The translations under genes and the position numbers were made by a program. From positions 4,907 to 17,147 of the forward strand of contig PMKA01000538.1 of NCBI GenBank assembly GCA_003157575.1: a DNA stretch of 12,241 bases, in the 5' to 3' direction. This document shows positions 6,938 through 12,241 of the stretch, in pieces. The DNA is from Opitutia bacterium (GTDB lineage Bacteria > Verrucomicrobiota > Verrucomicrobiia > Opitutales > Opitutaceae). The notes under the pieces were generated by a model that searched no databases, was not told where the DNA came from, and saw only the letters and a program-made list of their open reading frames with translations. Within the stretch, counting starts at the first letter, position 1. Every line of letters starts with the position of its first letter.

Positions 6938-6958
6938 GTAGGGTAATAGCCCATGGTG
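6938..6958 (+). promoter_or_regulatory. Putative operator copy 2, facing the kinase operon
   Basis: On the plus strand it begins GTAGGGTAATAGCCCATGG, a near copy of the 6843-6863 motif in inverted orientation. It ends 7 bases before the possible GTG start at 6966 and 85 bases before ATG 7044, so an operator role fits better with the later kinase start. Confidence 0.45.
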
Positions 6959-7043
6959 CACGACCGTGAAACTCACCATGCTGACGCTGGTACCGCGAGG
7001 CGGCGTCGTGACGCAGTCCATCTCCCGTGCCCTTCTTGATCCC

Positions 7044-9557
7044 ATGAACTCATCCACCAGCATGGAACAGCTGCCTTCGGGAGAAGCGGCGGCGGGGTCC
7101 GCCGCCCATGTCCTGGAGCAGGAGCGGTTGCTTCTGCGCTCCCTGATGGAGAAGATCCCGGATCACGTGTATTTCAAGGACCGGGATTCGCGGTTTATCG
7201 CGGTCAGCGGATCCCAGGCCCGCCGCAACGGCCTGGCGCCCGCCGCCATGGTCGGAATGTCCGATTTCGACCTGTTCTCCGAGCAGCATGCCCGGAAAGC
7301 GTTCAACGATGAACAATGCATCATGCTGACCGGGCGGCCGTTGATTAACCAGGAAGAGCGGGAGACTTGGCCGGGGAAGCCGGACACATGGGTTTCGACG
7401 ACAAAGATGCCGCTTCGGGATTCCCAGGGGCGGATCGTCGGCACCTTTGGAGTTTCCCGCGACATTACCGAGCGGAAGAAGACGGAGCAGACCCTGGCGA
7501 GTTCGTTGTCCCTGCTCCAGGCGATGTTCGATTCAAGCTTCGCCGGCCTGCTGGTCGTCGACAACGCCGGCCGGATTGTGGAATCCAACCAAAAGTTTGC
7601 CGAGATGTGGCGCATTCCCGCCGCCATCCTGGTGTCCCATGACGACAGCCGGGTGATGGCGTCCGTTCTGGAGCAATTGGAGGACCCCACGAGTTTTTCC
7701 GCTGAAGTGGAGAGGTTGTATGCGCACCCCGAGGCCGAGTCGTTTGACGTTCTCGAATTCAAGGACGGACGCAGGTACGAACGGCGCTCGCAACCCCAGA
7801 AGATCGGCGGCAAGGGCGTGGGCCGGGTGTGGATTTTTAGCGATGTGACCGAGCGCAAGCAGTCCGAAGAGGCCCTGCGCGGCAGCGAGGAGAAGTTCCG
7901 GGCGCTCGCGGACGCGGCTCAGGACGCGATCATCGTGCTCGAGGCCGATGATCAGATTCTCTTTTGGAACGGAGCGGCGGAGCGGCTTTTCGGTTACACC
8001 AAGGCTGAGGCGATCGGCCGAAGATTCCATTCGCTGGTCGTTCCGGAGCGTTTCCGCGGCGCCGCCTCGAAGGGGCTCGCGCAATTCCGCGAGACCGGCG
8101 CCGGCGCGGCGATCGGCAGGGTGACGGAACTCGCCGCCCTGCGGAAGGACGGGTCCGAATTCTCGGCCGAATTATCGCTTTCGGCGGTCACGCTGAAGGA
8201 GAGGCATGTGGCCATCGGGATCGTCAGGGATATCACGGAACGCAAGCGGGCCGAGGCCGCGCTGCAGGAGGCGGTGGCCGGCGCGCAGGCAAATGTGCGG
8301 CTGAAATCCGCCTTTCTGGCGACCATGAGCCATGAGATCCGCACTCCGTTGAACGGTGTCATGGGCATGGCCGACCTCCTGCTCGACACTGAACTCACGC
8401 CCGAACAGCGCAGCCTTGCCAACACGGTCCGGACGAGCGCCGATTCCCTTCTCACGATCATCAACGACATCCTGGATTTCTCGAAGATTGAAGCCGGGAT
8501 GCTGACTTTTGAACACATGCCGTTCGAATTGCGCGATCTGGTGGAGCTTTGCCTGAAGATGGTGGCGGAGCGGGCGCATGCGAAGGGTCTGGAGCTCACC
8601 CGCCTCATCGATGAAAGCGTCCCTGTCCAGGTCGTCGGCGATGCCGGCCGCCTGAGGCAGGTGTTGCTCAATCTGGTGGGCAACGCCGTCAAATTCACCG
8701 TGCACGGCAAGGTTGTTGTGCGGGTCGCCAGCAAGGGCGAAGAGGGCGGGAGCGTGCGGCTGCGATTCGCCGTCACCGACACGGGGATCGGCATCTCGCC
8801 GGAGGCGCAAAAATGTTTGTTCCAGCCCTTCTCGCAGGCCGACAGCAGCATCACGCGCAGATTTGGGGGCACCGGCCTGGGGCTCGCGATCTCCAGGCAG
8901 CTGGTCGAACTGATGGGCGGGGCAATTGGCGTCGAGAGCGAGGCCGGCAAGGGTTCGACATTTTGGTTTACCGTGAAGCTGCCCCTGCCGGTGGCGGCGC
9001 TCCTGGGCGTGCCGGGCCGAGTGGAGGCGGAGAGTCTGATCGGAGACGACAAAAAGGCCGGGCGCGAATTGCACGAAACAGCCTCGCGAGCGCCCGGCGG
9101 AGACAAAGTCGGTGGCGTCCCACCGGCCGTGCGGCTGCCGATGGAATCGAGAACTCTTCGCATCCTGCTGGCGGAGGATAATGTGGTTAACCAAAGCGTC
9201 GCCCGGCTGCAACTCGCGCGTCTGGGCCATACGGTTGACATCGTTGCCGATGGTAGGGCTGCGCTCGAAGCCGCACAATCGCGTCCGTACGACATCGTCC
9301 TGATGGATTGCCAGATGCCGGAGATGGACGGCTTCGAGGCCACCCGCAGCCTGCGCGCGTGGGAACAGTCACAGCGCGCCGCCGGGGCGGATACCGCGCC
9401 GCTCTACATCATTGCGATGACCGCCTCTGCGATGTCAGGAGACCGGGAGGCCTGTCTCGCCGCCGGGATGGACGACTATATCAGCAAACCGGTGCACACA
9501 GATGAGCTGGCCGCCGCCATCGCCCGCGCCCCCCACGAGGCTGTGAACATAAAATGA
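7044..9557 (+). CDS. Soluble hybrid histidine kinase, PAS-PAS-PAS-HisKA-HATPase-REC
   Basis: 837 residues from ATG 7044. Three PAS domains (about 32-145, 153-272 and 282-400), each ending in the DITERK/DVTERK motif, precede HisKA with phospho-acceptor His430 in MSHEIRTPLNG. The HATPase domain has an N-box (LLNLVGNAVKF), DTGIGIS and GGTGLGLAIS. The C-terminal receiver (about 704-830) has acidic AEDN, Asp755 in LMDCQMPEMDG, a Thr in MTAS and Lys in ISKPV. There is no transmembrane segment, so it senses an intracellular signal (redox, ligand or energy state) through the PAS domains. The frame stays open to a GTG at 6966, which would add 26 residues; 7044 is preferred because the extension has no domain and begins 7 bases after the putative operator. 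No clear Shine-Dalgarno supports either. Its stop overlaps the next start (ATGA, 9554-9557). No HPt domain is present. Confidence 0.92.
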   Translation: MNSSTSMEQLPSGEAAAGSAAHVLEQERLLLRSLMEKIPDHVYFKDRDSRFIAVSGSQARRNGLAPAAMVGMSDFDLFSEQHARKAFNDEQCIMLTGRPLINQEERETWPGKPDTWVSTTKMPLRDSQGRIVGTFGVSRDITERKKTEQTLASSLSLLQAMFDSSFAGLLVVDNAGRIVESNQKFAEMWRIPAAILVSHDDSRVMASVLEQLEDPTSFSAEVERLYAHPEAESFDVLEFKDGRRYERRSQPQKIGGKGVGRVWIFSDVTERKQSEEALRGSEEKFRALADAAQDAIIVLEADDQILFWNGAAERLFGYTKAEAIGRRFHSLVVPERFRGAASKGLAQFRETGAGAAIGRVTELAALRKDGSEFSAELSLSAVTLKERHVAIGIVRDITERKRAEAALQEAVAGAQANVRLKSAFLATMSHEIRTPLNGVMGMADLLLDTELTPEQRSLANTVRTSADSLLTIINDILDFSKIEAGMLTFEHMPFELRDLVELCLKMVAERAHAKGLELTRLIDESVPVQVVGDAGRLRQVLLNLVGNAVKFTVHGKVVVRVASKGEEGGSVRLRFAVTDTGIGISPEAQKCLFQPFSQADSSITRRFGGTGLGLAISRQLVELMGGAIGVESEAGKGSTFWFTVKLPLPVAALLGVPGRVEAESLIGDDKKAGRELHETASRAPGGDKVGGVPPAVRLPMESRTLRILLAEDNVVNQSVARLQLARLGHTVDIVADGRAALEAAQSRPYDIVLMDCQMPEMDGFEATRSLRAWEQSQRAAGADTAPLYIIAMTASAMSGDREACLAAGMDDYISKPVHTDELAAAIARAPHEAVNIK

Positions 9558-10711
9558 ACTCGCTTCTCCCAGGCCCGATTCCTCTAGGTCTGCCTCCGGC
9601 CCCGGTGTTGAGCGGCAGGAGCGTCCTTGTGGTTGACGACGACAGGCTCAACCGCCGGATTCTCGCCGCGATCCTGTGCCCGGAGGGATGCAAGGTGATT
9701 GAAGCGGAGACGGGCGAAAAGGGCCTGGAACTTTACGCGCTTGCCCCGCCGGACCTGGTGCTGCTCGACGTCATGCTGCCGGGCATGAACGGATTTGACG
9801 TCTGCCGCGAGGTCGGCCGCCGTTACGGCGAGAATGCCGCCCCGGTGATCTTCATCACGGCCAAGAGCGATTCGGACGACGTGGTGGAGGGACTTGCGGC
9901 CGGCGGAATCGATTATCTGCCGAAGCCGATCCGCCCGAAGGAGGCGGTGGCCCGCATCCGCACGCACCTGCAGATCCGCGGACTGCTGGCCGAGCAGCGC
10001 CTGCTCGTTGACCAGCTCAGCAAGGCAAACACCGCCAAGAACAGGTTCCTTGGCATGGCGGCGCACGATCTGCGCAACCCCCTCGCCTCCATCCGGGGGC
10101 TGGCCGAATTCCTGCGCGATGGCGTCGTGGGCAGGCTCACGCCAGGCCAGCTCGACCTCGTGGAGACGATTCACACCGCCAGCAAGGAGATGCTGGTGCT
10201 GGTGAACGAGCTCCTTGACCTGTCCACGATCGAAGCGGGCGAGCTCAAGATATTCCGTGAGACGGCGGATTTTGCGAAGATCGTCGATAAGGCGGTTTAT
10301 CTGGAAAACATCGAGGCATCGGCAAAGCGGACGATAATCGAAATCGTGCCCCGCGACAGGCCGCCGTCCATCAGCCTTGACCCAAACAAGATCCGGCAGG
10401 TCGTGGACAACCTCCTGAGCAACGCGGTGAAATTTTCGCCCCCCGGATCGCGGATCGCCGTGGAACTCGATGCAGTCCCCGGCGCGATCGTGTTCGCGGT
10501 GCGGGACCAGGGCCCGGGGATCCCGGAGGCCGAGCGGGGCAGGCTGTTCAAGGATTTCGGGCGCACTTCCGTCCGTCCGACCGGCGGGGAGAAGAGCACA
10601 GGACTGGGCCTCGCCATCTGCCGCAAGATCGTGGAGGCGCACAACGGCACGATCACGGCGGAGAACCTGCCGGGCGGAGGCTGCGTTTTTCGAGTATCCA
10701 TCCCATACTGA
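9554..10711 (+). CDS. Receiver-histidine kinase (REC-HisKA-HATPase)
   Basis: 385 residues. The N-terminal receiver (about 22-140) has acidic residues D28-D30, phospho-acceptor Asp72 in LLDVMLPGMNG, Thr102 and Lys124 (LPKP). A short helical linker (about 140-163) leads to HisKA with His171 in AAHDLRNPLAS, then HATPase with N-box (RQVVDNLLSNAVKF, about 281-294), DQGPGIP and STGLGLAI. No membrane segment or DNA-binding domain. A receiver in front of a kinase core usually lets an upstream phospho-donor gate the kinase, here most simply the preceding hybrid kinase, to whose gene it is translationally coupled by a 4-base overlap. The downstream stand-alone receiver, 2 bases after its stop, is its most likely target. 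The pairings are inferred from gene order. Confidence 0.92.
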   Translation: MNSLLPGPIPLGLPPAPVLSGRSVLVVDDDRLNRRILAAILCPEGCKVIEAETGEKGLELYALAPPDLVLLDVMLPGMNGFDVCREVGRRYGENAAPVIFITAKSDSDDVVEGLAAGGIDYLPKPIRPKEAVARIRTHLQIRGLLAEQRLLVDQLSKANTAKNRFLGMAAHDLRNPLASIRGLAEFLRDGVVGRLTPGQLDLVETIHTASKEMLVLVNELLDLSTIEAGELKIFRETADFAKIVDKAVYLENIEASAKRTIIEIVPRDRPPSISLDPNKIRQVVDNLLSNAVKFSPPGSRIAVELDAVPGAIVFAVRDQGPGIPEAERGRLFKDFGRTSVRPTGGEKSTGLGLAICRKIVEAHNGTITAENLPGGGCVFRVSIPY

Positions 10712-10713
10712 CA

Positions 10714-11100
10714 ATGTCATTCACCGGAAAAATCCTGCTCGTCGACGACGAGGCCCATGTGAGGAAGTTCATCGGCATTCTCGCTGGCGGCCTCGGCTCG
10801 CCTGTGATCATCGAGGCCGGAAACGGCGCGGAAGCCCTCGCCAAGTTTGCCGCGGAGTCGCCGGACCTGGTGCTCCTCGACGTGAATCTGCCGGACATGG
10901 ACGGCCTGCAGGTCCTGTCGGCGATTCTCGCGCGGGATCCGGACGCGACGGTCGTCATGCTCACGTCGCTTGCCAACCGCCAGACGATTGAGGAGAGCCT
11001 GAGACTGGGTGCGGCGGGATACATCCGCAAGGACACGCCCAAGGAGGAGATCTTCGCCGAGCTGGCGGAAATCGTCCGTGTTAACCTCGAACCCGCCTGA
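10714..11100 (+). CDS. Single-domain response regulator (CheY-like receiver)
   Basis: 128 residues, one receiver domain and no output domain. Acidic pair D11-D12 (LLVDDE), phospho-acceptor Asp56 in LLDVNLPDMDG, Thr84 in VMLTS and Lys106 in YIRKDT are all present, so it should be phosphorylatable. Stand-alone receivers act by binding a partner protein or as phosphate shuttles or sinks in a relay. It sits between two kinases and a secretion/pilus ATPase, separated from the kinase gene by 2 bases and from the small downstream gene by 6. No Shine-Dalgarno is visible, which suggests translation coupled to the upstream gene. Confidence 0.92.
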   Translation: MSFTGKILLVDDEAHVRKFIGILAGGLGSPVIIEAGNGAEALAKFAAESPDLVLLDVNLPDMDGLQVLSAILARDPDATVVMLTSLANRQTIEESLRLGAAGYIRKDTPKEEIFAELAEIVRVNLEPA

Positions 11101-11106
11101 ACCTTC

Positions 11107-11310
11107 ATGTCAGACCCTCTCTCCCCGGCCCCGCAAATCCCGGACCCATTGGTGCAGATCGGCGAAATACGCTATTCGCTCGCCGAGATGCTGCGGGAAA
11201 TCGAGGTGGAACGCCGCGAATCCTCGTTTGCGATGGAGACGCTGGACCAGTTGGAAATAAAAAAAATGTTCACCAACCGGAGGCGCAAGAATGCCCGCGG
11301 CAAGAAATAG
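11107..11310 (+). CDS. Small hypothetical protein with basic tail, upstream of GspE/PilB-type ATPase
   Basis: 67 residues, not recognised. It has a Pro-rich start (PLSPAPQIPDPL), a helical acidic middle (about 18-52, with alternating Glu/Leu/Arg suited to an amphipathic helix or short coiled coil) and a strongly basic end (RRRKNARGKK). No signal peptide, membrane segment or cysteine. It starts 6 bases after the receiver gene and its last 20 bases overlap the start of the ATPase gene, whose Shine-Dalgarno lies inside it. The position supports a real gene, perhaps an adaptor between the receiver and the ATPase. A run of eight A residues (11259-11266) lies inside it. A non-functional ORF remains possible. 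Confidence 0.6.
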   Translation: MSDPLSPAPQIPDPLVQIGEIRYSLAEMLREIEVERRESSFAMETLDQLEIKKMFTNRRRKNARGKK

Positions 11311-12241
11311 GCAGTTTCTCGACCTGATCCGAAAGACGCCCGGGTTCGGCTTCGCGGACGAATTGAAGGGTCTGGTGGACCTGCACGGTCCGGACACGCC
11401 GGAGCTCCTGCAGGCGATCATCGACGCCAAGCTCGTCGGAAGGGACGAGGCGTGCCGGCGCTGGGCAAATGGCCTCGGCTTCGCCTATGTCGATCCCTTC
11501 GCCTCCATCGTCACCGACGAGGCGGTGGCGGCGCTGCCTCTTGAAATCGCCACGAAGACGAAGTCCATCGGCCTCTATGTCATTGAGGGGATCCTCACGG
11601 TGGCGATGGCCACGCCCGAGGATGAGACGCTTGTGCGGCGCCTGGCCCAGATCGCGCAGATGCCGATCAGCGCCGTGTTCGCGTCGCCTCGGGAGATCGA
11701 GGATGCGATCGCCATCCACTATTCGAACGACAAGGACATTGAGGAGAGCCTCGGCGCCCTGGAGCACATGGACATCTTCAACCGTCCGGAGTATTCCAAG
11801 GAGCAGCTCGCCGCCCTGGCTGAAACCACCTCCCTGGTCCGTGTGCTCGAATCGATCGTCTATTTCGCCATCCGCGAACGTGCGACCGACATCCACATCG
11901 AGCCCCAGGAGCTTCAGTCGCGCATCCGGTTCCGCGTCGACGGCATGCTGCGGGAGGTGCTGACGTTCTCGCGCAAGATCCACCGGGCGCTCATCTCGCG
12001 CCTCAAGATCCTCTGCACGCTGAACATCACCGAGTCGCGGTTCCCTCAGGACGGCCGCTTTTCGATGGCGGCGGGCGGCGGGACGACCAACTTCAGGGTT
12101 TCGATAATTCCGAGCATGTTCGGCGAGAAGTCGGTGGTGCGCATCCTCGCGACAACGGGACGGAAATCGATGGTCACGCTCGACAAGATGATGGTCTCCC
12201 AGACCGTCCTGCTGCCTTTCCGCCGCCTGATCCAGAATCCC
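11291..12241 (+). CDS. GspE/PilB/PulE-family secretion or type IV pilus assembly ATPase, 3'-truncated
   Basis: The first 317 residues of a cytoplasmic hexameric ATPase that powers type II secretion or type IV pilus extension; the frame is open at the window end. Residues about 40-145 form the T2SSE/MshEN N-terminal domain (LGFAYVDPF, ALPLEIATKTKSIGLYVIEG, VAMATPEDETLV). The N2 region then shows ATDIHIEP (198-205), RFRVDGML, ITESRFPQDGR (about 246-256) and FRVSIIPSMFGEKSVVRIL (about 268-286), all classic for the family. Walker A, the Asp box and Walker B would lie just beyond the edge. The start is well supported: CCGGAGG ends 7 bases before ATG 11291, and the frame has a stop at 11258-11260. 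Type II secretion versus type IV pilus cannot be decided without the C-terminal half and downstream genes. Confidence 0.93.
   Translation, partial: MPAARNRQFLDLIRKTPGFGFADELKGLVDLHGPDTPELLQAIIDAKLVGRDEACRRWANGLGFAYVDPFASIVTDEAVAALPLEIATKTKSIGLYVIEGILTVAMATPEDETLVRRLAQIAQMPISAVFASPREIEDAIAIHYSNDKDIEESLGALEHMDIFNRPEYSKEQLAALAETTSLVRVLESIVYFAIRERATDIHIEPQELQSRIRFRVDGMLREVLTFSRKIHRALISRLKILCTLNITESRFPQDGRFSMAAGGGTTNFRVSIIPSMFGEKSVVRILATTGRKSMVTLDKMMVSQTVLLPFRRLIQNP

Larger units (their letters stand above)
6724..7043. other. Divergent intergenic region between DUF3494 gene and kinase operon
   Basis: About 320 bases without a convincing gene. It holds the inverted 21-base motif pair (6843-6863 and 6938-6958), a weak sigma-54-like sequence (6882-6896), a 10-base perfect palindrome GCGGGCCCGC (6790-6799) in the presumed leader of the DUF3494 gene, and a further inverted 6-base pair CCGGAT (6865-6870)/ATCCGG (6919-6924). 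I saw no convincing sigma-70 -35/-10 pair facing either gene. Confidence 0.6.

Noticed and set aside
6738..6941. Plus-strand 67-codon open frame in the divergent intergenic region
   Set aside because: No ribosome-binding site or domain, low-complexity Arg/Ser/Pro composition, and it overlaps the motif region.
6843..6958. Motif pair as the ends of a small mobile element (MITE) or CRISPR-like repeat
   Set aside because: Only two imperfect copies, no target-site duplication seen, and the position centred in a divergent promoter region fits regulatory sites better.
7994..9343. 449-codon minus-strand open frame opposite the hybrid kinase
   Set aside because: Ser/Arg/Pro-rich composition typical of an antisense shadow; the plus strand carries complete PAS, HisKA, HATPase and REC motifs.
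9584..10720. 378-codon minus-strand open frame opposite the receiver-kinase
   Set aside because: Antisense to all conserved kinase motifs and with no recognisable protein features of its own.

Overview
The window looks like part of a high-GC (by eye about 60-63%) chromosome of a free-living Gram-negative bacterium. A DUF3494 (ice-binding-like) protein with a VPEP C-terminal sorting signal, an exosortase with an EpsI-type partner, and tightly packed genes with poor Shine-Dalgarno sequences suggest Verrucomicrobiota, perhaps near Opitutaceae. That placement is inference; there is no rRNA or other phylogenetic marker.

Layout. Left block, plus strand, about 2-5817: the 3' part of a pyruvate/indolepyruvate-decarboxylase-type thiamine-diphosphate enzyme, a zinc alcohol dehydrogenase, a membrane-anchored TPR-like protein, an exosortase and an EpsI/DUF3485 protein. 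From the dehydrogenase onward the genes overlap by 4 bases or lie 3 bases apart, so the two metabolic enzymes appear to share a transcript with the protein-sorting genes. A GC hairpin and a short hairpin with a T-run (about 5836-5918) close this block. A convergent minus-strand gene (5920-6723) encodes a secreted DUF3494 protein ending in a VPEP/hydrophobic/basic signal, a plausible substrate of the neighbouring exosortase.

Middle: a roughly 320-base divergent intergenic region (6724-7043). It holds two inverted copies of a 21-base GTAGGGT...CCC.ATGG motif, one pointing at each flanking gene, and a weak sigma-54-like sequence between them. I regard the motif pair as the most interesting non-coding signal here.

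Right block, plus strand, 7044 to the window edge: a soluble triple-PAS hybrid histidine kinase, a second kinase with an N-terminal receiver domain, a single-domain receiver, a 67-residue protein of unknown function, and the N-terminal 317 residues of a GspE/PilB-type secretion or pilus ATPase. Gaps are 6 bases or less and two junctions overlap, so this is probably one operon.

How they may work together (inference): one shared regulator could link surface-protein sorting (exosortase and DUF3494 protein) with a phosphorelay that adjusts a type II secretion or type IV pilus motor, meaning a surface or biofilm program. The decarboxylase/dehydrogenase pair is the odd partner. No tRNA, rRNA, CRISPR array, insertion sequence or phage gene was seen.
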